Source: an uncultured Bilophila sp. (GTDB taxonomy: Bacteria > Desulfobacterota > Desulfovibrionia > Desulfovibrionales > Desulfovibrionaceae). From it: 64,000 nucleotides of DNA. The notes under the pieces are model-generated. The model saw nothing but the letters and a program-made list of their open reading frames with translations. It ran no database searches and was not told the DNA's origin. The stretch covers positions 1 to 64,000 of the forward strand of contig CAJUHZ010000009.1 in the NCBI GenBank assembly GCA_910585945.1. Direction: 5' to 3'. A program made the position numbers and the translations under genes. Below, piece by piece: positions 25,627 to 34,100 of this stretch (its first letter is position 1; each line of letters begins with the position of its first letter).

Positions 25627-27747
25627 TTAACCTCTCTTCATGGTTTCAATCAAATTACCGAGCGCCTGCGCCTGCTGGACCAGTTCGGAAACGGCCCGGG
25701 CGGCCTCGCCCATCGCTCCCGCCGTCTGACGGGACATGTCGTTCACGTTCAGAATGGCCCGGTTGATTTCATCGCTGGCGGCGGACTGCTCCTCGCTCGC
25801 CGCGGCGATGGAGCCGACTTCATCGGCCGCCATTTCGGCATTGCGCAGGATTTCTTCAAGGGAGGCCTCGGCCTGGGTTGCAAATTCCGTCGCCTTTTCA
25901 ATCTGCTCCACCGCATTTTCGACGGCGGCCGAACTTTTCGCCGTGCTCTGCTGGATAGCCTGGATGGACGCCCCCACTTCCTGCGTGGCTTTCATGGTTT
26001 TTTCGGCCAGCTTGCGCACTTCGTCGGCCACAACAGCAAAGCCGCGCCCGGCTTCGCCTGCCCGGGCGGCTTCAATGGCCGCGTTGAGGGCCAGAAGATT
26101 GGTCTGGTCGGCAATGTCGGAAATGACGGTCATGATCTGGCTGATGGACTTGGCATGTTCATTGAGCCGTCCCATGTCGTCGCTCAGTTCGAGGGAGACC
26201 GTGCGCACCTTTTCCACGCTGTCGAGAGACTGACGGACGATGCGCGCCCCGTCTCCCGCCTTTTCCTTGGCGGCGACGGACATGTCCGCCGCCGACGAGG
26301 CGTTGCGGGCGACTTCCTGCACCGTGGCGTTCATCTCGTTCATGGCCGTGGCCGATTCTTCAAGGCGAAGGGCCGATTCGGAAGCCGTGTGATCCGATTC
26401 CTCTATGCGGGCCGACAACTGCGCGGCGGCCGACGAAATGATGGCGACCACATCCTCAAGCTGACCGGCCGCATCAAGCATGCCGTCGTGTTTCGCGCGC
26501 TCGGCCTTCTCCTGGGCCTCCTTCGCCTCATTCATGGCCCGCAGGGCTTCAGCCCCCTTGAGTTCCGCCTCCCTGCTCTTCTTTTCAGCCTCGCTGATGT
26601 TTTCCTTCAGGCTGTTCACCATGCCGCGCAGCGAGTCGGCAAGGTGGCCGACCTCATCGCCGCTGTACACGTCAAGCACGCTGTCAAGTTCTCCCCCGGC
26701 GACACGGACGGCAAAGCGTTCCGTGCGAATCAGCGGCGCCGTGATGAGGCGGGTGACCACAAGCGACACGATGACGCCGATCACGAACACCAGACCGACA
26801 AGGATGAGCGTCCGCGCCGTCGCGCCCTTGAAATCCGCAAAGGCCGCATCAACATACTGGCGCGTGCTGACGGAAAGAGCTTCGGACAATTCTTCCGTTG
26901 CGGCGCGGGCGGAGACGAATTCCTTGTTATGCGTTTCCAGGGCGGCGAGATACTTCTCCATCTGCTCAATCATGGTTCCGCACGACGTTTCATAGAAAAC
27001 AAGGAGTTCCCTTGTCCGATCAAACATTTGCCGGCATTCTTCGCGCAAGAGACCTTTCCGCAGCTTGTCCATATCCTGGAAGATGCCGGCAAACTCCGCC
27101 TTTGCCGCGCGCATGATGCCCGGATTGGAATCGGCAAACCCGGCGTTCATCTTTTCCACAAGATTCGTCTCATGGTTGATGACGCGCGCCGTGGCCGCCA
27201 GGTTGGCGGCATACCTGTCCGCCTTGCCCAACTCTCCCGCCGCGATGTATTGCTGTTGCGTTTCGGTCATGGTGACGTTCAGGTTCAGCAACATTTCCGA
27301 GCATTTTTTCCACGCGGTATTCATTTGTCTGGTCAGGCGGCGCACGGCGAGCACGCCTTCGACCATCTCGTCGGAGAGCTTGATGAAACCGGTACGGAAG
27401 GTTTTATACTTTTGCAGAAAGACTTCCGTGGCCGGAAGGGGGAACGCCGCGTTCAGTTTTTCGATCTCGGCCAATTCCCGCCCGGCGGCCTCCAACTGTT
27501 TTTTCGCTTCGGCCAGGCCGTTTTCATCGCCTGCGTTCAAAAATGTGCCCATTTCGCGCAGGTACCGCATCTGGGTCACCAGCAGAGACCAGACGCGATC
27601 GTTCAGGGGAACATGATCCTCGGCGATCAACTGCATGGTGCGCATGCCTTCCTGCATGGCACGATAATTCATGACGCCCTGGACGGCCGCCAGCAGGATG
27701 ATCACCGCGAATCCCAAACCGATTTTCGCTCCAAGTTTCAGCTTCAT
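25627..27747 (-). CDS. Methyl-accepting chemotaxis protein
   Basis: Transmembrane chemoreceptor that controls CheA. TM1 is near residues 6-26, a helical periplasmic sensor domain of about 290 residues follows, TM2 near 315-340 (LILVGLVFVIGVIVSLVV), then HAMP and a coiled-coil signalling domain whose tip DQTNLLALNAAIEAARAGEA is intact near 545-565. There is no C-terminal CheB/CheR-tethering pentapeptide. I chose ATG 27747 because AAGGAG lies eight bases upstream; ATG 27753, two bases from that site, is less likely. Ligand unknown. No che genes are adjacent. Confidence 0.95.
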   Translation of the reverse strand: MKLKLGAKIGLGFAVIILLAAVQGVMNYRAMQEGMRTMQLIAEDHVPLNDRVWSLLVTQMRYLREMGTFLNAGDENGLAEAKKQLEAAGRELAEIEKLNAAFPLPATEVFLQKYKTFRTGFIKLSDEMVEGVLAVRRLTRQMNTAWKKCSEMLLNLNVTMTETQQQYIAAGELGKADRYAANLAATARVINHETNLVEKMNAGFADSNPGIMRAAKAEFAGIFQDMDKLRKGLLREECRQMFDRTRELLVFYETSCGTMIEQMEKYLAALETHNKEFVSARAATEELSEALSVSTRQYVDAAFADFKGATARTLILVGLVFVIGVIVSLVVTRLITAPLIRTERFAVRVAGGELDSVLDVYSGDEVGHLADSLRGMVNSLKENISEAEKKSREAELKGAEALRAMNEAKEAQEKAERAKHDGMLDAAGQLEDVVAIISSAAAQLSARIEESDHTASESALRLEESATAMNEMNATVQEVARNASSAADMSVAAKEKAGDGARIVRQSLDSVEKVRTVSLELSDDMGRLNEHAKSISQIMTVISDIADQTNLLALNAAIEAARAGEAGRGFAVVADEVRKLAEKTMKATQEVGASIQAIQQSTAKSSAAVENAVEQIEKATEFATQAEASLEEILRNAEMAADEVGSIAAASEEQSAASDEINRAILNVNDMSRQTAGAMGEAARAVSELVQQAQALGNLIETMKRG

Positions 27748-27971
27748 CACCATGTCTCCTTATCCCGAATACCACATGCTTCGCGCCCCTGAAACAGGCA
27801 GGGCCAGAGCGGCGTCCTTCTTTCACCCGCATACGCGTATAATGAAAATTTCACTTGAAATATCAGGGTTCCCCCAAAACTTCAAACAAAACCTCGACGC
27901 CGTGCGGAAAGGAAGAAAGGCGATTCGGGGCGGCGCGAAGCAACTTATAGAAAATTTCTAGAAAAATACGG

Positions 27972-28001
27972 TTGACGCTTGCGCAATGCGTGGATTATAC
28001 T
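27972..28001 (+). promoter_or_regulatory. Sigma-70-type promoter for the NlpC/P60 lipoprotein
   Basis: TTGACG (27972-27977) and TATACT (27996-28001) are separated by 18 bases. The predicted start of transcription, about seven bases on, falls on or beside the ATG at 28009, so the message would have no leader. No ribosome site lies before that ATG. Confidence 0.6.
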
Positions 28002-28008
28002 GAAAAAT

Positions 28009-28875
28009 ATGAAAAGACATGTACCAAGATGGGCCTGCGCCGTGCTGGTTGCGGCGGCATTCGCTCTGGTTTCTGGTTGTGCCCCGCGCAAGGGCGCTGT
28101 TTCGGATACGCTGGCCGTCACCGAAAGCGAGGCGGAACGCTTCGCCAAGGATTACCGGACAGCCGGCGAGAACCGGATGAAGGAGCAGTGGGCCGAAGAA
28201 GCCGGCGAACTGGTTGTGGATACGGCCAAGGCGGCTCTCGGCACCGCCTATGTCCTGGGCGGAACCAGCCTGGCCGGCTTTGACTGCTCGGGGCTTGTGC
28301 AGTGGGCGTACAAGCATGTGGGCGTGACCTTGCCGCGCACGGCGCGCGAACAGGCCGGGGTGGGCGAGGCGATCACCAACAAGGATGACTTGCGGGTGGG
28401 CGACATTGTGGCCTTTCGTCACCCGCGGCGCGGTTACCACACCGGCATTTATACCGGAGACGGTCAGTTCATTCACAGTCCGAGGCGTCGGTCTTCGGTC
28501 AAGATAGCCTCTCTGAGCGATCCGTACTTCCGCAACACCTTCCTCGGGGCGCGGCGCGTGTCCATACCCGACACCACCGATGTGAACGCCGTCAGGGAGC
28601 GGGTGGCCAGCTACAAAAAGGAAAAACAGAAAGCCGCTTCGGCAAAATCGCTGGCGTCCTCGGGCGTCGGGGACAAAAAAAAGAGCAAGGCCCGCGTCAC
28701 GTCCTCCAGCAAAAAGAACAGCAAGAAGCGTGCTGGCGTCAGCCGGACGCGATCCGCCAAGGTCAAAAATGCGACAAAGGCGAAACAGCCCGCCGTCAAA
28801 GCCGCTTCGCGGAAAAAGAACGCTCCTTCCGCGCGGATTGAACCCCGGAAGACAGCCGCCAGGTCCGCTTCCTGA
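28009..28875 (+). CDS. NlpC/P60 family lipoprotein peptidase
   Basis: Probable peptidoglycan endopeptidase (Spr/NlpC type) anchored in the envelope. The lipoprotein signal MKRHVPRWACAVLVAAAF ends in a LVSGC lipobox. The NlpC/P60 domain (about residues 65-180) has the catalytic Cys in FDCSGLVQWAY, the His in YHTGIYTG and GDIVAFRHP between them. From about 195 a tail of roughly 95 residues is almost only Lys, Ala, Ser and Arg, like a histone H1 tail. Start choice: only MKRH gives a proper signal peptide, yet it lacks a ribosome site and sits at the predicted transcription start. Confidence 0.9.
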   Translation: MKRHVPRWACAVLVAAAFALVSGCAPRKGAVSDTLAVTESEAERFAKDYRTAGENRMKEQWAEEAGELVVDTAKAALGTAYVLGGTSLAGFDCSGLVQWAYKHVGVTLPRTAREQAGVGEAITNKDDLRVGDIVAFRHPRRGYHTGIYTGDGQFIHSPRRRSSVKIASLSDPYFRNTFLGARRVSIPDTTDVNAVRERVASYKKEKQKAASAKSLASSGVGDKKKSKARVTSSSKKNSKKRAGVSRTRSAKVKNATKAKQPAVKAASRKKNAPSARIEPRKTAARSAS

Positions 28876-28928
28876 TTCTCGCCCTCCCTCCAAAGATCCA
28901 TCCGGCTTTTGAAAGCTGTCCGGACGAC

Positions 28929-28954
28929 AAAGGCTTCGCACTGCGAAGCCTTTT
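28929..28954 (+). terminator. Rho-independent terminator
   Basis: AAAGGCTTCGC (28929-28939) and GCGAAGCCTTT (28943-28953) form a perfect 11-bp stem with a 3-base loop, followed by TT. It ends the NlpC/P60 gene and, being symmetrical, could also serve the convergent FMN reductase gene. Confidence 0.88.
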
Positions 28955-28984
28955 CATCATGTCCGCCGGCAGAGGCGTCCTCCT

Positions 28985-29548
28985 TTAGCGTGCTTGACCC
29001 CGCAGTCGCCGCGTCCAGTCGGCCAGGGCCAGCATCAACCCCCTGACCTGCCCGGCCAGTTTTTCATCCGCCACATCGCCGTCCGCATCGAACGACGGGG
29101 AAAAGGCGTCGGCAAAAAGCTCCGGCTTGGGCAGGGGAAGCAGATTGAGGCATACGCAAGTCTGACGCAGATGGTATTGCGCACGGGAAGTGCCCATTCC
29201 GCCGCCCGCGCCCAGAATGGCCACAGGCTTGCCGTTCAGGATCGCGTTGCCCGGCTCGCGCGAGGCCCAGTCCAGCGCGTTTTTCAGGGCGGGAGCCATG
29301 GAATAATTGTACTCCGGGCAGGCCAGCACCAGGGCGTCGGCTTCCGCCGCCAGGGCAAGAAAACGCCGGACAGGCTCGGGTTTGTCGTTTTCCAGATCTT
29401 CGCTGAACAGCGGCAGATCCGCAATGACCGCCATTGTCAGGGTGATCCCGTCCGGCAGAGATTTCGCGGCGCAACGCAGGAGTCCGCTGTTGCGGGACTG
29501 ACGGCGCAAGCTGCCGGATATGCCGACAAAGTTCAGAGAATCGCTCAT
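28985..29548 (-). CDS. NADPH-dependent FMN reductase family protein
   Basis: 187-residue flavodoxin-fold oxidoreductase that probably reduces FMN, quinones or azo compounds. The FMN phosphate loop is GISGSLRRQSRNSGLL at residues 9-24, and PEYNYSMAPALKNALDWASR near 78-97 is the family signature. GGGMGTSRAQYHLRQ is a further typical block. Cytoplasmic, full length. It stands alone, flanked by a terminator and by R2/R1 repeats; the partner substrate is unknown. Confidence 0.92.
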   Translation of the reverse strand: MSDSLNFVGISGSLRRQSRNSGLLRCAAKSLPDGITLTMAVIADLPLFSEDLENDKPEPVRRFLALAAEADALVLACPEYNYSMAPALKNALDWASREPGNAILNGKPVAILGAGGGMGTSRAQYHLRQTCVCLNLLPLPKPELFADAFSPSFDADGDVADEKLAGQVRGLMLALADWTRRLRGQAR

Positions 29549-29562
29549 GGTTTACCTCGCTT

Positions 29563-29841
29563 TCCTACACGTTTCATCATTCATCCCGAGGGCTGAATGA
29601 TGAAGATCTTTCTCCAGGAAATGGCTTTCGCAGGCCGGTTCACAACTTCCCCTTGAGTAAGGCGCTTTGTGCCGACGGCAAGCCGCCGGACGAAACCGAA
29701 CGCAAAAGCGGCGTTGCAGCGGGCCGATTGATGATGCCTGCCCCCAGCATAGCGTGAAACGTGCATCCTGCACAGGGAATGAGAAAGCCCCGCGCCAGAC
29801 TCGCGTCTGGCGGCAGAAATCGTTTCATGATGAAATGACTT
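29563..29841 (+). repeat. R2 repeat interrupted by an R1 fragment
   Basis: The left hairpin H1 is CATCATTCA/TGAATGATG; the right part has H4 (CGCCAGAC/GTCTGGCG) and a short H5 (TTTCAT/ATGAAA) ending on the stop codon of the pseudouridine synthase. Between about 29634 and 29790 the middle of R2 is replaced by other sequence, including an R1 piece in minus orientation (CGCAAAAGCGG, GTTGCAG, ATGATGCCTGCCC). Confidence 0.62.
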
Positions 29842-30801
29842 TTACGCTTGCAAGTAGATCCGGGCGGCCGCGATGGCCTCGGGCGGGAGACACGCCTCCC
29901 AGACAGGCGGGCACATGGCCTGAAAGCCAGGCAGGCGGCACAAGCCGTGGTGCAGAAAAAACATGCCGCCGCCCGATCCGTACAGTCCGTCCCCCCACAA
30001 GGGATAGCCAGCCACGGCAAGATGCGCGCGGATCTGATGGCGCGCCCCTCGACGGATACGGCAACCGACAAGGGTCAATGCGCCGTCATCCCCAGGTCTC
30101 CCGATCTTCGGGACGTCGGCAAGGGCAAAGCGCGCCAGAATCCGCACATCGGTATGGCGCAGGGGATCGGCGTCGTGTCCCAGGGGGCGAACGCGCACGC
30201 GGCGCGCCATGTCCAGAGCCGTGCGCACGGTGAAATCGCGTGGGGGATGCCCCACAACCAGCGCAAGGTAACGCTTGTCTACCGTTCCATCCGCCTGAGC
30301 CGCTCGCCAGATCCTCTCGCCCCCGGCGTCCAGAGCGGCAAGCGCCAGCCCCGAGGTTCCCGCATCAAGCCGATTGAGCAGCCGGGGAAATGCGCCCTCC
30401 CCCCGACTGGACGCGCCGGCGGGATCGCCGGCGTCAAGCAGTGCCGGCAGGATCGCCTCCAGGCTTGGTTCGCCACCGCCGGCCAGCATGGCGCTGTGCA
30501 GTCCCGCCGGCTTGTACAGGGCGGCAAGGCCGGCTCCTCTGCTGACGAGACGCGCCGCCTCAGCGGCTTTGACATGGGGCGCTTCCACCTCGGGCAGGGG
30601 CGCAAGGGACAGTTCCTGCCCGGCCCGCGCCCGGACAGACGCGCCGACTGGCCGGCCATCAAGCAGAACGCGCCCCGCCTCGCACAGACGTCGACGCCCG
30701 CGCAAGCCCAAACCCGGCGCCAGCGCGGACAACAGACGATCGACGCGGCAGTCGTTCCCTTCAGGCGGAATATATATTTGGATGGTCTGTTCGCCGGGCA
30801 T
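29842..30801 (-). CDS. RluA-family pseudouridine synthase
   Basis: Isomerises uridine to pseudouridine in rRNA or tRNA. An S4 RNA-binding domain occupies about residues 15-75 (CRVDRLLSALAPGLG through GRVLLDGRPV). The catalytic motif is LLNRLDAGTSGLALAALD near 148 with the essential Asp. GARHQIRAHLAVAGYPLWGD is the usual C-terminal block. 319 residues. The start at 30801 has only a weak site; the frame upstream to 30849 adds nothing conserved. The stop codon TAA touches the R2 repeat. Confidence 0.9.
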   Translation of the reverse strand: MPGEQTIQIYIPPEGNDCRVDRLLSALAPGLGLRGRRRLCEAGRVLLDGRPVGASVRARAGQELSLAPLPEVEAPHVKAAEAARLVSRGAGLAALYKPAGLHSAMLAGGGEPSLEAILPALLDAGDPAGASSRGEGAFPRLLNRLDAGTSGLALAALDAGGERIWRAAQADGTVDKRYLALVVGHPPRDFTVRTALDMARRVRVRPLGHDADPLRHTDVRILARFALADVPKIGRPGDDGALTLVGCRIRRGARHQIRAHLAVAGYPLWGDGLYGSGGGMFFLHHGLCRLPGFQAMCPPVWEACLPPEAIAAARIYLQA

Positions 30802-30867
30802 CAGACTTCGCAGGCATGAAAGGCGGGGCGAGCGCCCCACCTTTCCCAAAAAAACAGATTATACTGT

Positions 30868-30933
30868 TTGCCCCTTGCCGGCCGGAAAAAACGGCTTTTC
30901 GCGTCCGGCGTTTTCATGAGGGCTGACCCTGAT
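30868..30933 (+). repeat. R1 repeat, right-end fragment
   Basis: Carries the R1 right-half block TTGCCGGCCGGAAAAAACGG, the CGCG-CGGCGTTTTCATGA stretch and the terminal repeat TCATGAGGGCTGACCCT. The left half is missing. It touches the R3 copy that follows. Confidence 0.65.
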
Positions 30934-30935
30934 GC

Positions 30936-31077
30936 TTGTTGACGCCACGAGAAATCTTGTTCGCCGCCAGGGAAAAAGGACTTTTTGCGGAGGAAGCGTA
31001 CTCTTGCAGTACTCAACCGGAATAAAAAGCCTTTTTGGCGCAGGCGGAGGACAAAAGGACCGTAGCGTCAACAGGCG
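30936..31077 (-). repeat. R3 repeat, copy 3
   Basis: Minus-strand version of the 23761-23886 element: same AAAAAGGCTTTTTAT arm, TTCCGGT and AAGAGTAC loop blocks and CTGGCGGCGAACAAG-ATTTCTCG end. Its outer ends (TTGACGCTACG and TTGACGCCACG read inward) match each other. It stops next to the stop codon of the 27-residue peptide gene. Confidence 0.8.
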
Positions 31078-31161
31078 CTAGTGGTTCGGGGTTGTCTTCT
31101 TGATATGCCGCAAGCCCAGGGCCACAGTGATGATGCCAAGGAAAAACCAGAAGAAATCCAT
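31078..31161 (-). CDS. 27-residue single-pass membrane peptide
   Basis: A small gene: ATG at 31161, TAG at 31078-31080, with GGAGG five bases before the start, an ideal ribosome site. The peptide starts MDFFWFFLGIITVALGL and ends in a basic tail with HIKKTTPNH, so it is one hydrophobic helix with a cytoplasmic positive C-terminus. It lies 41 bases after the Fe-S subunit gene of the lactate/glycolate dehydrogenase in the same direction and could help anchor that complex, which otherwise has no membrane segment. Function is inferred only from position. Confidence 0.65.
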   Translation of the reverse strand: MDFFWFFLGIITVALGLRHIKKTTPNH

Positions 31162-31202
31162 TACTGCCTCCGGAGGCGGAACGCTTCCGCCGTCGGGATC
31201 GC

Positions 31203-32507
31203 CTATTTCAGCGAATCCGCGTAAAGTTCAATGACATGCTTGACGGTCACGGCGTCGTTGTTGGCGGCCAGCACGTCTGCAAGCTGCATCATGCAGGCGG
31301 GGCAGGCGGCGGCCACCACATCGGCGCCGCTGGCGACCACATTGTCCCGCTTGCGCTGGCCGATACGGCGTGAAAGCTCGGGCTGCGTCAGCGTAAAGCT
31401 CCCGCCGCAACCACAACAACGATCGGCCTCCGCCATTTCCACCAGCTCGCATTCGGCATTCATGCGGATGAGCGTCCGGGGTTGCTGAACCACGCCAAGC
31501 GACGTCCTCAAATGGCACGACTCGTGGTAGGTGACCTTGGTCTTTCCCCTCGGGTGCCCCTTGGTTTTGGGGCGAACCTTGAGCACATCCACAAGGAACG
31601 CATTGATATCCATGGCTTTCAGAGAAAGTTCATTGGTCGCGTCCCGGTACCTGTAGGGCAGATCCGTCTTCGCGCAGATCTGCGGCCAGAGATCCCGAAT
31701 GGTGGCCGTGCAGGATGAACAGGGGGTGACGATATAATCGAACGAACCTTCCTTGAACACGTTGACGTTATGCCGCACCATCCGGGCAAAGCCGTCCATG
31801 TCGCCCGACGCCAGGGCGGGAATGCCGCAACAGGCGAAGTTGTCGGGCAGATACACCCCCACCTCGTGATGATCGAAGACCTTGAGGCAGGCTTCGGCCA
31901 TGTCCGTATACACCTTGTCCCCCAGGCAGCCGGGGAAAAAGGCCACCTTGAGACGGCTCTTGCCCTTGGGGGTGTTCAGCCGCCCCACCCTGGCGGAAAG
32001 CGGGGTCGCCGCAAGGGGCGGCATGTGCCGATCGCCGAGAAATGGCGAGAGCAAGGGGGCGCGGCAGGTGTTTTGCGCGTTTTCCTCCTGCCTGAGGAAA
32101 CACTTCTGGAGAGGCGAGGTCACGCGCATGAGAGCGGCAAAAAGACGCGGGTTGGGCAACAGCGTGCGGAACAGCGCCTTTTTCAGGGGGGAAAGCCCCT
32201 TGTACTCGGCCACAATGGCCCGTGCTTCCATGAAAATCTCAAGGATGGACACCCCGGAGGGACAGTTCGCCTGGCAGGAGCCGCACAAAAGGCAGCGATC
32301 AAGCTTGTCGCTTACGGCGTCGGGGTCGTCGATCATCTTCCGGGCCAGATTTTCCAGCAGGGCGATTTTGCCGCGGGTGACGTCCGCCTCCATGAACGTG
32401 GCTCCATACACCGGGCAAACCGCCTGGCACATGCCGCACTTCATGCACGCGGCCAGCTTGTCATCCAGGGCTGTCAGCGCCTTGGTCAGGAGATTGAGAT
32501 CATCCAT
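31203..32507 (-). CDS. glcF: Fe-S subunit of D-lactate/glycolate dehydrogenase (GlcF-like)
   Basis: Electron-transfer subunit of a FAD/Fe-S 2-hydroxyacid dehydrogenase. Two 4Fe-4S motifs lie in the N-terminal part: CMKCGMCQAVCPVYG near 21-35 and CLLCGSCQANCPSGV near 72-86. Two cysteine-rich CCG domains follow, with ACCGIPALASGD and, near the C-terminus, DRCCGCGGSFTL. The 434 residues fit GlcF. ATG 32507 has GGGAG upstream and follows the glcD stop by one base, so both are one operon. Substrate (D-lactate versus glycolate) cannot be set from sequence; in Desulfovibrio such pairs usually serve lactate oxidation. Confidence 0.9.
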   Translation of the reverse strand: MDDLNLLTKALTALDDKLAACMKCGMCQAVCPVYGATFMEADVTRGKIALLENLARKMIDDPDAVSDKLDRCLLCGSCQANCPSGVSILEIFMEARAIVAEYKGLSPLKKALFRTLLPNPRLFAALMRVTSPLQKCFLRQEENAQNTCRAPLLSPFLGDRHMPPLAATPLSARVGRLNTPKGKSRLKVAFFPGCLGDKVYTDMAEACLKVFDHHEVGVYLPDNFACCGIPALASGDMDGFARMVRHNVNVFKEGSFDYIVTPCSSCTATIRDLWPQICAKTDLPYRYRDATNELSLKAMDINAFLVDVLKVRPKTKGHPRGKTKVTYHESCHLRTSLGVVQQPRTLIRMNAECELVEMAEADRCCGCGGSFTLTQPELSRRIGQRKRDNVVASGADVVAAACPACMMQLADVLAANNDAVTVKHVIELYADSLK

Positions 32508-32508
32508 A

Positions 32509-33894
32509 CTAGACTCCCACAAGCTTCGTGGGGTTGAGCAGCCCCTTGGGATCGAGCGCCTTGCGCAAGCGGCGCGAAAACATGATGGACCCGCGCGACG
32601 TTTCCTTTTCCAGCCATTTGGCTTTGGCCGTGCCGATGCCGTGCTCGCCCGAAAGCGTGCCGCCGAGTTCCAGCGCCGCGTTGAAAATGGCGTCCACAGC
32701 CTGTTCCACCCGCTCGAACTCCGCCTTGTCCCGCCTGTCGCACAGAATGCAGGGGTGGAGATTGCCGTCGCCCGCGTGCCCGAAGGTGCCCATGGTCACG
32801 TTGAACTGTTTGGCGATCCCCTCCAGCGCCTCAATCATGGCCGGAATTTTGGAACGCGGAACCGTGGCGTCCTCAAGCACGATGGTCGGACGATTGCGGG
32901 CAAGCGCCGGCAGGGCGGCGCGGCGCGCTTCCCAGATTTTCTTCTTTTCCTCCACGTTCGCGGCCGTCACAATGCCGGACGCGCCGCAAGCCTGGAGCAC
33001 GCGTTCCACCTCGGCGGCGTCGTCCGCAACCTGGGCCGGGTGCCCGTCCAGCTCGATGAGCAGCACGGCCGCGGCGTCACGCGGAAGGCCGATCTGGGTG
33101 TAATCTTCCACATAATTGATTGTGGCGTGATCCAGAAACTCCAGGGTGCAGGGCACGACGTGCGCCGCGATGATCCCCGCCACCGCCTCGGAAGCCTTGC
33201 GCATGTCGCTGAACATCGCGGTCATGGCCCGGGACGCCTTGGGCGGGGGGACAAGCTTGAGCACGGCCTTGGTGATGATGCCAAGAGTGCCTTCCGATGC
33301 GCTCATCAGACCGGCGATATTGTAGCCCGTCACGCACTTGACCGTACGCGAACCCGTGCGAACCAGTTCGCCGGTCGTGTCGTACAGCTCAAGCCCCATG
33401 ACGTAATCCTTGGTGACCCCGTACTTGAGGCCGCGCAGGCCGCCCGAGCTTTCCGCAATGTTCCCGCCGATGGTCGACACGGCCTGGGAACCGGGATCAG
33501 GCGGATAAAAAAGGTTCTTGCCGGCGGCGGTCGCCGCCAGGGCGGCGGTGACGACGCCCGGTTCCACAACGGCGTAGAGATCTTCCTCGTTGATCTCGAG
33601 AATCCTGTTCAGGGCGGTGGTGACGATGACCACGGTGCGCGGGCTGTCGGGAACCGTCCCGCCGGACAGGTTCGTTCCCGCGCCGCGGATCGTCATGGGC
33701 AACCCCTCGTCGTAGCAGCGCCGCAGAAGCATGCCGATGTGCTCGGCATGAGTGGGCCGCAGGACAAGCCCCGGCGTCACGGGTGGCAGCACGGCCGAAT
33801 CGTAGGCGTAGCTCTGCCGGTCCGCCTCACTGGTGAACACGTTTTCTTTGCCGATAAGCTTTTCGAATTCCTTGATGAGCGATGCGCTGGGCAT
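32509..33894 (-). CDS. glcD: FAD-linked D-lactate/glycolate dehydrogenase (GlcD-like)
   Basis: Oxidises a 2-hydroxyacid to the 2-oxoacid and passes electrons to the Fe-S partner encoded next. The PCMH-type FAD domain contains PMTIRGAGTNLSGGTVP near 66-82 and STIGGNIAESSGGLRGLKYG near 139-158. The C-terminal FAD-oxidase domain has FGHAGDGNLHP near 367 and LSGEHGIGTAKAKWL near 413. Full length at 461 residues. A GGGAGG site precedes the start. The 206 bases upstream, shared with the divergent nnr gene, must hold its promoter. Confidence 0.92.
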   Translation of the reverse strand: MPSASLIKEFEKLIGKENVFTSEADRQSYAYDSAVLPPVTPGLVLRPTHAEHIGMLLRRCYDEGLPMTIRGAGTNLSGGTVPDSPRTVVIVTTALNRILEINEEDLYAVVEPGVVTAALAATAAGKNLFYPPDPGSQAVSTIGGNIAESSGGLRGLKYGVTKDYVMGLELYDTTGELVRTGSRTVKCVTGYNIAGLMSASEGTLGIITKAVLKLVPPPKASRAMTAMFSDMRKASEAVAGIIAAHVVPCTLEFLDHATINYVEDYTQIGLPRDAAAVLLIELDGHPAQVADDAAEVERVLQACGASGIVTAANVEEKKKIWEARRAALPALARNRPTIVLEDATVPRSKIPAMIEALEGIAKQFNVTMGTFGHAGDGNLHPCILCDRRDKAEFERVEQAVDAIFNAALELGGTLSGEHGIGTAKAKWLEKETSRGSIMFSRRLRKALDPKGLLNPTKLVGV

Positions 33895-34078
33895 GGGTTC
33901 CTCCCGGAAAAAATGGAAAACGCTCCGCTGGATGTACTTCCATAGCCTTTCCCGGCAGGCGCGTCAAACGCGGCTGTTCGAGCGGACAAAGAGCCGCTTG
34001 ACCAGCCGGGGCAAGCCCTTATACAGATGCCGGCACGGGTATCCGCGCGCCGTCCCGCAAGGGACGACGTGATCGGTA

Positions 34079-34100
34079 AAAACCTCCCGGAGGTTTGCTG
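34079..34100 (+). promoter_or_regulatory. Ribosome site of nnr within an inverted repeat
   Basis: AAACCTCC (34079-34086 region) is followed after one C by GGAGGTTT, its reverse complement. The GGAGG is the ribosome binding site for ATG 34101, seven bases further on, so the site could be hidden in a short hairpin. Confidence 0.5.
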
